10,430 bases of DNA, from contig NVUO01000008.1 in assembly GCA_002733155.1 (NCBI GenBank), positions 28,409 to 38,838 of the forward strand. The letters run 5' to 3'. Source of the DNA: Sulfurimonas sp. GTDB taxonomy: Bacteria; Campylobacterota; Campylobacteria; Campylobacterales; Sulfurimonadaceae. The position numbers and the translations under genes were made by a program. A model generated the notes under the pieces. The model saw nothing but the letters and a program-made list of their open reading frames with translations. It was not told the origin of the DNA and did not search any database. This document shows positions 1 through 6,068 of the stretch, piece after piece; the stretch's first letter is position 1, and every line of letters starts with the position of its first letter.

Positions 1-1524
1 TTTGATAGTAACTTACGATTTATCTTTTCTCAGTGGGCTTTACAAGAGGGTTGGGATAATCCAAATGTAATGACACTCTGTAAACTAGCACCAAGTAACT
101 CTAAGATATCTAAACTTCAGCAAATCGGTCGTGGACTAAGACTTGCAGTAAATCAAGATGGTAAAAGAATTACAAGAGAAGATAATGACTTTGATTTTAT
201 AAATGAGCTTTTTGTCGTAGTTCCCTCAACTGAAAGTGATTTTGTAAGTTCTATACAAAATGAGATAAGTGAACATAGTGTTAAACAAGTCTCTAAATTA
301 TTCAATGAAGATATTATGGTTGAAAATGGTATTGCTACTTCTTCAAGGTCTGCAGTTCGGCTCTTAGATGCACTAGAAGAGTTAGGCTTTATAGCGATAG
401 ATGATGAAGATATGAGTGAAATTGTTATTTCAAAAGAACTATACAGTCAAAAATCAAGAGAGTTGGAAGCTTTAGATATAAAAGGCTGTGATAGTCAAAA
501 ACTCAAAGAGTATTTTGATAGCTATTTTAAAACGACAAGTAGAATTAAAGCTAAAGATAGAAGCGGTAAAAAAGATAAGGGCAAGATAAAAATAGATAAG
601 GATAAGTTTCAAAGATTTAAAAATCTATGGAATACTTTAAATTATGATGCAGTTGTAAAGTATGATATCAATACTCAGGAGCTTATTGATAAATCAGTAG
701 AGAAAATAGATGCTGATTTTATGATTAGTGGTCAAGATATTATAATAAAAAGAGATAGTCACATAGAGGACGAAAATAAACATGATAGTCAAAGAGATAG
801 TGTAACAGTGCAGACACACTCCATCTTTACTATATACGAGTTTATTAAGACTCTGTCTAATAATACAAAACTAAGTTTACAGACTATTGCAAATGTACTT
901 CATGGTATAAAAAAAGAGAAGTTTGACCTCATAGCAAAAAATGAAAACTTAGCACTTAAAAAGATAGAAGAACAACTCGTGAGCGCTATATACGATACGA
1001 TAATAAATAAAATATCTTATGATATTAAAGAGATAAAAACTTGTAACACATCACTAACAGATAAAAATGGAAATGTAAAAGATTTTATAAATGTTGGAAG
1101 CTTAGGAGTTGAGACTTATAAAATAACAAAACCAACTATCAAAGAGAAATCTATCTATGCTGAGAACTTTATGGAAGTAGATAGTAATATAGAAAAACTT
1201 ACAATAGATGAATCTGATAATACGAAAATAACTGTATTTGCAAAACTACCAAAGGTAAATATTCCCACAGCTCATGGACGAAGCTATAATCCTGATTTTG
1301 GTTATGTCATAGAACAAGGTGATAAAAAAGAGTTATATTTCATCGTAGAAACAAAAGGCTATGATAATTTTTATGAAATAAGCACTAAAGAAAAACTACA
1401 AATTAAAAGTGCAGAGGCTTTTTTTGAACAGTTGAAAAAACAAGGTGTTAATGTAGAGTATAAGCATAAATTAAATGGTGATGATTTGTCTCAGATGATA
1501 AGTGATATACAGAAAAGAACATAA
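1..1524 (+). CDS. res: Type III restriction endonuclease subunit R, 3' part (5' end outside window)
   Basis: This is the C-terminal part (507 residues visible) of the helicase-nuclease subunit of a type III restriction-modification enzyme, which translocates on or senses DNA and cleaves it together with the Mod methyltransferase. The frame is open from base 1, so the ATG at 70 is internal. Residues 16-21 read EGWDNP (SF2 helicase motif V region) and residues 41-47 read QIGRGLR (motif VI with the arginine finger). Near the C-terminus, PDFGYVI (D432) followed by FIVETKG (E450, K452) forms the PD-(D/E)XK nuclease core usual for Res. The middle (about 160-200) is lysine-rich. The gene ends in TAA with no clear rho-independent terminator. 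The mod gene is expected upstream and cannot be seen. Only the N-terminal DEAD-like half is missing; nothing visible suggests inactivation. The family call is confident. Confidence 0.93.
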   Translation, partial: FDSNLRFIFSQWALQEGWDNPNVMTLCKLAPSNSKISKLQQIGRGLRLAVNQDGKRITREDNDFDFINELFVVVPSTESDFVSSIQNEISEHSVKQVSKLFNEDIMVENGIATSSRSAVRLLDALEELGFIAIDDEDMSEIVISKELYSQKSRELEALDIKGCDSQKLKEYFDSYFKTTSRIKAKDRSGKKDKGKIKIDKDKFQRFKNLWNTLNYDAVVKYDINTQELIDKSVEKIDADFMISGQDIIIKRDSHIEDENKHDSQRDSVTVQTHSIFTIYEFIKTLSNNTKLSLQTIANVLHGIKKEKFDLIAKNENLALKKIEEQLVSAIYDTIINKISYDIKEIKTCNTSLTDKNGNVKDFINVGSLGVETYKITKPTIKEKSIYAENFMEVDSNIEKLTIDESDNTKITVFAKLPKVNIPTAHGRSYNPDFGYVIEQGDKKELYFIVETKGYDNFYEISTKEKLQIKSAEAFFEQLKKQGVNVEYKHKLNGDDLSQMISDIQKRT

Positions 1525-1594
1525 ATTAAATTTTTAGTGTGCTCTATAGGCAGTACAGTGTATAATGCTAAGCTACCCAAAGAGTATCTTGATA

Positions 1595-1642
1595 AATGCC
1601 ACTCAAAAACTCCTTTGAGCGTATTGTGCCATAAGTGGCATT
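1595..1642. repeat. Hairpin-forming inverted repeat downstream of res
   Basis: A perfect 9-bp inverted repeat, AATGCCACT (1595-1603) and AGTGGCATT (1634-1642), encloses a 30-base loop. Inside it is a second, mutually exclusive stem, CTCAAA (1602-1607) with TTTGAG (1614-1619). There is no T-tract directly after the stem, so it is not a textbook terminator, although it lies 70 bases after the res stop. It could be a small dispersed palindromic repeat or a structured 3' UTR. The rest of 1525-1716 contains no credible gene on either strand. Confidence 0.45.
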
Positions 1643-1802
1643 AGTAATTTCTCTTATTAAAGGGATTTAAAGAGGTCTAAAAAATAAAGGGTGTTCGTTT
1701 TTTATATAAGTGTCTGAACTTTCGCACCTAATTAATAAGAAAAATAATCTAAAAGCATCTATTTGCAGTAAGCAAAGAGAAGGTAATTCATATCTCTTTT
1801 AC

Positions 1803-1823
1803 TTAATAAAAAATACGGGGGTC
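1803..1823 (+). repeat. Left terminal inverted repeat of the transposon remnant
   Basis: This 21-base end contains AAAAATACGGGGGTC and matches the reverse complement of 2348-2368 with one mismatch (A at 1808 against G). It begins with TTAA. The G5 run is striking in such AT-rich DNA. Confidence 0.7.
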
Positions 1824-1848
1824 TAAATAATCATTTTTTCTTATAACT

Positions 1849-1868
1849 TACTTGATAATCATCAAGTA
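1849..1868. repeat. Subterminal 8-bp hairpin in the transposon
   Basis: TACTTGAT (1849-1856) and ATCAAGTA (1861-1868) form a perfect 8-bp stem with a 4-base loop, just inside the left end of the element and just after the end of the transposase remnant. It may be the transposase terminator (a short T-tract lies further out on the minus strand) or a subterminal transposase-binding site. Confidence 0.45.
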
Positions 1869-1871
1869 TTT

Positions 1872-2293
1872 TTACTTCAAGCTTTTAGTAAATCCATTGT
1901 GAATTTTTAGTAGTTTTTTACCCTAAAGGGGCACCTAGTCATAGGAGAAAAAACACCTCCATCTATTGCATTTGTAGTGTTGTGAATCTTGATATTTTTC
2001 TGATTTTTGTAAGTAAAGAGATAAGGTAGATTTGTTTTTAAACTTCTATAAGCTGATACAAATTTTTGATGAGTAAATAATTCTTTCAATGTCTCGGGAT
2101 TAATGCTCTTTTTTTGTAAAAATAGTTTGAGTCAAATATTTTCTTCCGAATCCAAGGCATACTGCGGTTATAATCACCTGCCAAATCTTTCAGGATTTGT
2201 ATACGATAAACATACTTTTCGGGGTACCCCTTGAGGGTGTAAAGATTACTTCTTGTAAGTTTTTAGACAACTTAGGCATATTTTTACAGGCAT
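1872..2293 (-). pseudogene. Transposase pseudogene, core deleted and frame broken
   Basis: Read from an ATG at 2293, the remnant begins MPVKICLSCLKTYKK, with a CxxC pair like the zinc ribbon of short transposases, and then meets a stop. After a frame change it reads KLTRSNLYTLKGYP and then EKYVYRIQILKDLAGDYNRS followed by MPWIRKKIF, which looks like the N-terminal helix-turn-helix of a transposase. After about 15 more residues and another frame change it goes straight to INPETLKELFTHQKF and later IHNTTNAIDGGVFSPM, a typical C-terminal transposase segment. A last frame change gives KIHNGFTKSLK and a stop. The central part expected to carry the DDE catalytic residues is absent, and an in-frame TGA also interrupts the C-terminal part. 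A 60-residue open frame within 1907-2089 is only the surviving C-terminal fragment. The resemblance to transposases is from recognition of the motif style, not a search. Confidence 0.7.
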
Positions 2294-2347
2294 TTATAAA
2301 TAAACCTTTGTTTACTACCAATATAGCATACTTTCAAGTACTTTTTT

Positions 2348-2368
2348 GACCCCCGTATTTTTCATTAA
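2348..2368 (-). repeat. Right terminal inverted repeat of the transposon remnant
   Basis: This is the partner of 1803-1823, containing GACCCCCGTATTTTT on the plus strand and TTAA at its outer edge (2365-2368). It lies just 7 bases downstream of the stop codon of the VWA gene (2376), so the element landed immediately behind that operon. Confidence 0.7.
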
Positions 2369-2375
2369 ACTAGAT

Positions 2376-3584
2376 TTACTTGGATTTAGGTGCGAAAGTT
2401 AAGTAATCATCGAGTAAAATAAGTCCACCAAAGGGTATATCACTCTCTTTTGGACTTAGCCATTTCACCTCATATAATGGTTCCTTTGTTGGGAAAAAAC
2501 CATCTAAATCTGTAAAATATATAAGTAACTTTGTATCTTGAAGCTCTTTTTCTATAAACTCAAATACTGGTCTAAAATCAGTAGCACCACCACCACTAAG
2601 TTCTATATCTAAATTATCGCCACTATAAAAAGTTTTATGCGAATGGATTTTATCATCACATACAAGTAAGTCTATCTGATAATTATTTATACTAAGCATC
2701 AAAAAATTCAATTCAGACAAAAAATCATTTAGTAAATCTTCATCTACTGAACCTGAACTGTCAATAGCTATAACTAATTTAAACCTTTGGCTAGTAGTTG
2801 ATGGTATATACAGACCCATATGTAAAAACTTTTTATTTGCTGGGAAAAGTCTAAAATCATCTTTATGAAATCTATCAAGAGCTACTCTAAGTTCATCACG
2901 CCAATCTATCTTTGCTTTTTGATTTAAGTCAAAAAATCTATCTAAATATTGTGGAATCTCACCTTTTTTTATCTCAAATTCTATTATAGTTTGTGCAAAC
3001 TCTTCAAATAATTGTTCTGATTGTAGGTCTTGAACTTGTTCTGATTCTGGCTCTATTTCAGATTCTATTTCAGATTCTGTTTCAGATTCTATTTCAGATT
3101 CTGTTTCAGATTCTGTTTCAGATTCTATTTCAGGCTCTATTTCAGATTCTGATTCAGCCTCATACTCTAACTCTCCATCACGTAATAAATCGTCTTTTAG
3201 TTCTGCATATATCTCTTCAGCATACATATCTTTAAAACGTTTACGGTAATGTGCCTCATGCGGACAGTCCATACCATTTTGAACTAACATATCATTTATA
3301 GCAAAATCAGTAGCCATCTGCCATAACCAAGCACTTCTATTATTTTTTCTTTTTTCATGAGCTAATGAAGCATGCATAGCTCCATTTGCCAAAGCAAATT
3401 CTATTTGTGAAAGTTCTATCTTATTAAAAAAATCACTATTATATTCTAGCTTAATACCATCACTTTTAAAAGCTTGTATATCATCATTTATAATTAGTTC
3501 AAGTCTTGAAGCTATAGTTCCAAATAATGGATATTGTACTAAAAGTTTTGCCTTAGCCTGTGAAATTTTTGCAGATACTCTCAT
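2376..3584 (-). CDS. DUF2201/VWA-domain protein, partner of the MoxR ATPase
   Basis: A 402-residue cytosolic protein with no signal peptide. Residues 1-125 resemble the DUF2201 putative metallopeptidase region. Where relatives have HExxH this protein has N67-G-A-M-H71, followed by H76 and an MATDFAIND segment (D93). The first histidine and catalytic glutamate are therefore absent and peptidase activity is unlikely. Residues 140-182 form an acidic linker of E-S-E-[IT] tetrapeptides. Residues 268-402 are a VWA-like domain with a complete MIDAS: D275-x-S277-x-S279, T335 in GGGATDF, and D359 in FTDLDG. VWA proteins of this sort act with MoxR AAA+ ATPases as metal-dependent adaptors in protein remodelling (family knowledge). 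The ATG at 3584 lies 4 bases after the moxR-like stop and has no clear Shine-Dalgarno sequence, so translation is probably coupled. The last codons coincide with an inverted repeat shared with the nearby transposon flank. Confidence 0.88.
   Translation of the reverse strand: MRVSAKISQAKAKLLVQYPLFGTIASRLELIINDDIQAFKSDGIKLEYNSDFFNKIELSQIEFALANGAMHASLAHEKRKNNRSAWLWQMATDFAINDMLVQNGMDCPHEAHYRKRFKDMYAEEIYAELKDDLLRDGELEYEAESESEIEPEIESETESETESEIESETESEIESEIEPESEQVQDLQSEQLFEEFAQTIIEFEIKKGEIPQYLDRFFDLNQKAKIDWRDELRVALDRFHKDDFRLFPANKKFLHMGLYIPSTTSQRFKLVIAIDSSGSVDEDLLNDFLSELNFLMLSINNYQIDLLVCDDKIHSHKTFYSGDNLDIELSGGGATDFRPVFEFIEKELQDTKLLIYFTDLDGFFPTKEPLYEVKWLSPKESDIPFGGLILLDDYLTFAPKSK
3049..3156 (-). repeat. 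12-bp coding minisatellite in the VWA gene linker
   Basis: Nine head-to-tail 12-bp units lie here, with plus-strand consensus GATTCT(A/G)TTTCA. The outer units are slightly degenerate (GGCTCTATTTCA at 3049 and 3133, GATTCTGATTCA at 3145). Each unit encodes four residues, mostly E-[I/T]-E-S. Because the unit is a multiple of three, copy-number change would lengthen or shorten the acidic linker without breaking the frame. The repeat also opens a spurious plus-strand frame rich in LFQI. Confidence 0.9.
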
Positions 3585-3588
3585 AATA

Positions 3589-4584
3589 TTATGCTAAAAG
3601 ATAAGCAAACTCTTTAACCCATCTTTTAAATACCTCTGAGCCTTGCATATCTATACCAGCACGTTGAATATCTTGAACTACCATTACAGCAAATTCACTT
3701 TTTAATTCTAAAGTATATGATAATAAGTTTTCTAAAATTTCAGGTGATTTGTCTTTTAAAAATGCTGACACTAAACCTGTGGATAAAGCATATAATACAT
3801 CTACATCTTCACTATATTCATTTAACTCACCTGATAATATCTTAGATATATTTGGAAGTCTATTTTGTACTTTTTTAAAACTTAAAAATGACACAGCTAC
3901 ATCTTTAGATACAGCTCCACTTATTGAATCTAGAAGTAAATCCTCAGATAATGATGATTTTAAAATACTATTTACATATTCCCAAGACCTTGGAGTTGCA
4001 AAACTCTTAAAATCACTTTTAGGATCAAAGGTAAAAAGATGTTCATTTTTATATGATATATAAGCAATAATACTTTCATCTAAATCTGTTTGAAATGCCC
4101 AATAACGCCAATCTTCTACACTTACATGCATCTCAAAATGAACAAATCTATTTGCAAGTGGTGATGGCATCCTATATGTAACACCCCTATCACCATCCCT
4201 ATTACCAGCTGCAACTATAGCCCAACCATCTGGTAATTTATACTCACCAACTTGACGATCTAATATAAGTTGATATGCAGATGCTTGAACTGATGGTGCG
4301 GCAGAATTCAGCTCATCTAAAAATAATATACCCTTACCAGATGTTGGTAAAAAAGCTGGAGGTGCCCACAAAGCTGTATGAGTATCCTTGTCATAAAATG
4401 GTATTCCTTTTAAGTCGGTTGGATCCATCAAAGCTAATCTTAAATCAATAAAACCTATATTAGACTTTTGTGCTATTTGTTTAACAATTGATGATTTACC
4501 AACTCCAGGTGGGCCCCATAAAAATACTGGAACTTTTTCCTCTACTAAAGAGCCTATTGAGCTTATTAAACTTGTTGCTTTCAT
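3589..4584 (-). CDS. MoxR-family AAA+ ATPase
   Basis: A 331-residue AAA+ ATPase of the MoxR type, expected to assemble as a cytosolic hexamer and use ATP to remodel a target together with its VWA partner. Walker A is GPPGVGKS (24-31, K30), Walker B is ILFLDE (86-91), and sensor 1 is AAGN (N128). The segment MDPTDLKGIP (53-62) followed by WAPPAFLP is characteristic of MoxR ATPases, as is the RMPSPLANRF stretch (138-147) with candidate arginine finger R146. The C-terminal 180 residues are helical. A good Shine-Dalgarno sequence (GGAGA, complement of 4595-4599) lies 10 bases upstream of the ATG, and the preceding LRV gene ends 16 bases before it, so the two share a transcript. The downstream VWA gene starts 4 bases after the stop. 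No substrate can be read from the sequence. Confidence 0.93.
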   Translation of the reverse strand: MKATSLISSIGSLVEEKVPVFLWGPPGVGKSSIVKQIAQKSNIGFIDLRLALMDPTDLKGIPFYDKDTHTALWAPPAFLPTSGKGILFLDELNSAAPSVQASAYQLILDRQVGEYKLPDGWAIVAAGNRDGDRGVTYRMPSPLANRFVHFEMHVSVEDWRYWAFQTDLDESIIAYISYKNEHLFTFDPKSDFKSFATPRSWEYVNSILKSSLSEDLLLDSISGAVSKDVAVSFLSFKKVQNRLPNISKILSGELNEYSEDVDVLYALSTGLVSAFLKDKSPEILENLLSYTLELKSEFAVMVVQDIQRAGIDMQGSEVFKRWVKEFAYLLA

Positions 4585-4600
4585 ATTTTATATATCTCCA

Positions 4601-5956
4601 TTATAACCATCCTAAGTTTTTTGTCTCTATATGTAATCCAAAAACTGGATTTTCTTTAACTTTTCTAGATAAACGAGCATCTAATTGTAGTTGATACAAT
4701 ACATCTACTGGGGTATTCGGATTCTCAGCCAAACCATAAAGAACTTTTATGTCTGTATCTTTTGCTAATAATTCTAGTATATATTTTGGTGTATTTTTAT
4801 TATATGCTAGATTTACATGGTTTGAAACATTTTTATATGCATCTTCTAATTCAGCTTCTGGGGTAGATGGATTTAGATAAAGAGCTGAGTTAATATCACT
4901 AGAATTTTTGTCTAAAAGTTTTTTAATTATATTTTTATTTATGTAAGTATTTGAAGCTAAGGCTATATTAACTGCATGACTATTTAGTAAAAGCAGTCTT
5001 TCTTGCATACTAGTGTCTAAAGATTCATTTAAAGCTAAATCTTCAAGACATTCATTGGCAAATAATGTAAATAAATCTTCATCTAGTTTTGTAAATTTAG
5101 CTAAATTATTTACATTTTTATTGTAATTTAAAAGTTTATGTACTATTTCTTTTGTTAAAGAATCATTATATGATAATGCTTCATGAACTTCTTCATCCAT
5201 GCTTTCATATAAAAGCATTAATATTTCTTCATCACAATCTTGCCTTATGGAGATTAATACTTTCATATATGAGTTAGATTTTTGTATCAGTTTTTTTAAG
5301 ATATCTTTTGGTGTTAATGGATGTATAGCTATAGCTGTTAAAATTTTATAATTTGAATCATTTTTATCTTTATCAAAACTATTTTGAAGTGGTTCTAGAG
5401 TGAAAAGTTCTTTTATTAAAGCTTCATTATTTGTTTGAGATATCAGGTGTACAAAACCAGATGTAGCATATTGCACATTATGATTACGTTCAATCTTTTT
5501 ATAGAACCTTAAAATAATTGCTGCACTAACATCACGATTATCATTATTATCAAAAAAGTTTTCACCATTCCATTTATACATTTTTAATAATTTTAAAAAT
5601 AATTCATCACTAAGGCAAGAATTTTTTATAAAATTTTTTAATCTATCTTTATCATGGGAGAGTTTTAAACTCATCAATAATGTATCTGAATTTATATGTT
5701 TAACTAACTCTTTTTCTAATATATCAATAGAAATAAACTCAAGCTTTGTAGAATATAGTTTATATAATTCTTCACTAGTATTTTGCTCATAAGGGTTCAT
5801 CATTCTACCATCAACAACTAGAACTATCTCCTCATTATACTCATCAAGTATATTAATCTTATAAAATTTCATCTCTTGATGAAATTCTTTTTCATTAAAG
5901 GCACGAGGCTTTCCAAACATTAGTATTGATTTATTTTCTAAATTTTCTAGATTCAT
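4601..5956 (-). CDS. LRV/HEAT-like repeat protein with a distinct N-terminal domain, first gene of the MoxR-VWA operon
   Basis: A 451-residue cytosolic protein of unknown function. Residues 8-90 form a compact alpha/beta domain (SILMFGKPRAF, then EEIVLVVDGRMMNPYEQ, then KLEFISIDILEKEL) whose order of strands and helices recalls a BRCT-like fold; this is a guess from pattern, not a demonstrated match. Residues 90-190 are helical. From about 205 to 430 there are degenerate helical repeats of 23-28 residues resembling leucine-rich repeat variants, with signature turns HPLTP (212-216), NPSTP (362-366), NKNTP (386-390) and NPNTP (412-416), each followed by a short leucine-rich helix. Such solenoids bind proteins or, in some LRV/HEAT relatives, nucleic acid. 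Its place ahead of the ATPase and VWA genes suggests that it is the recognition or scaffold part of the complex. There is no Shine-Dalgarno sequence before the ATG, but TATAAT lies 7 bases upstream, which would fit a leaderless mRNA. Confidence 0.85.
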   Translation of the reverse strand: MNLENLENKSILMFGKPRAFNEKEFHQEMKFYKINILDEYNEEIVLVVDGRMMNPYEQNTSEELYKLYSTKLEFISIDILEKELVKHINSDTLLMSLKLSHDKDRLKNFIKNSCLSDELFLKLLKMYKWNGENFFDNNDNRDVSAAIILRFYKKIERNHNVQYATSGFVHLISQTNNEALIKELFTLEPLQNSFDKDKNDSNYKILTAIAIHPLTPKDILKKLIQKSNSYMKVLISIRQDCDEEILMLLYESMDEEVHEALSYNDSLTKEIVHKLLNYNKNVNNLAKFTKLDEDLFTLFANECLEDLALNESLDTSMQERLLLLNSHAVNIALASNTYINKNIIKKLLDKNSSDINSALYLNPSTPEAELEDAYKNVSNHVNLAYNKNTPKYILELLAKDTDIKVLYGLAENPNTPVDVLYQLQLDARLSRKVKENPVFGLHIETKNLGWL

Positions 5957-5963
5957 AATTTAA

Positions 5964-5969
5964 ATTATA
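5964..5969 (-). promoter_or_regulatory. Candidate -10 box of the LRV-MoxR-VWA operon
   Basis: A perfect TATAAT on the minus strand ends 7 bases before the ATG at 5956, with T-rich DNA upstream and no convincing -35, as is common for sigma-70 promoters in Campylobacterota. Transcription would start at or next to the start codon, which agrees with the absence of a ribosome binding site. Confidence 0.4.
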
Positions 5970-6036
5970 CAATTAAAAACTTAACACTATAAGTATATTT
6001 TAAGTTCAAATAAATACTAAGCGTCTTTAAATCTGA

Positions 6037-6062
6037 TATACTTTTATAAATTTTTCAAAGGA
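6037..6062 (+). promoter_or_regulatory. Candidate extended -10 promoter and ribosome binding site of the cytochrome gene
   Basis: TATACT (6037-6042) is preceded by TGA, giving an extended -10 (TGATATACT). A Shine-Dalgarno sequence AAAGGA (6057-6062) lies 6 bases before the ATG at 6069. The -35 region is not recognisable. The 112-base gap from 5957 to 6068 thus serves two divergent transcripts. Confidence 0.42.
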
Positions 6063-6068
6063 TTATAT

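Larger units (their letters stand above)
1803..2368. mobile_element. Non-autonomous transposon remnant with inverted ends
   Basis: Positions 1803-1823 and 2348-2368 are inverted repeats matching at 20 of 21 positions, with core AAAAATACGGGGGTC pointing inward. TTAA occurs at both outer edges and may be part of the target or of the repeat. Between them lies a damaged minus-strand transposase with its catalytic centre missing. The size (about 566 bp), paired ends and internal deletion match a MITE-like derivative of a larger insertion sequence. The element cannot move by itself; it might be moved by a full copy elsewhere in the genome. The IS family is not assigned. Confidence 0.72.
1717..2400. 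repeat. Outer 14-bp inverted repeat flanking the dead transposon
   Basis: AACTTTCGCACCTA at 1717-1730 is exactly repeated in inverted orientation (TAGGTGCGAAAGTT) at 2387-2400. The two arms lie 72 and 18 bases outside the inverted ends of the transposon remnant, in the same outer-to-inner order on both sides. The right arm is also coding: it is part of the last codons (LTFAPK) of the minus-strand VWA gene. The left arm lies in non-coding DNA, where the corresponding frame gives a short TFAPN before a stop. This suggests that a piece of the gene end was duplicated in inverted orientation with the element. The repeat is seen directly; its history is inference. Confidence 0.6.

Noticed and set aside
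1531-1716. tRNA or other standard RNA gene in the gap after res
   Set aside because: No cloverleaf, T-loop (GGTTCRA) or known RNA core could be found; only the simple hairpin is visible.
1907-2089. Intact 60-residue protein
   Set aside because: It is the C-terminal fragment of a broken transposase, starts at an internal TTG, and related sequence continues upstream beyond a stop and in another frame.
2993-3235. 80-residue plus-strand frame with repeated LFQI
   Set aside because: It is the antisense image of the 12-bp repeat in the VWA gene; it has no ribosome binding site and its composition is an artefact.
3749-4063. 104-residue plus-strand frame
   Set aside because: It is antisense to the well-supported MoxR ATPase and has no recognisable motif.
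5957-6068. A functional link between the cytochrome and the LRV-MoxR-VWA operon
   Set aside because: The genes are divergent with separate promoter candidates, and the products are in different compartments; adjacency alone is weak evidence.
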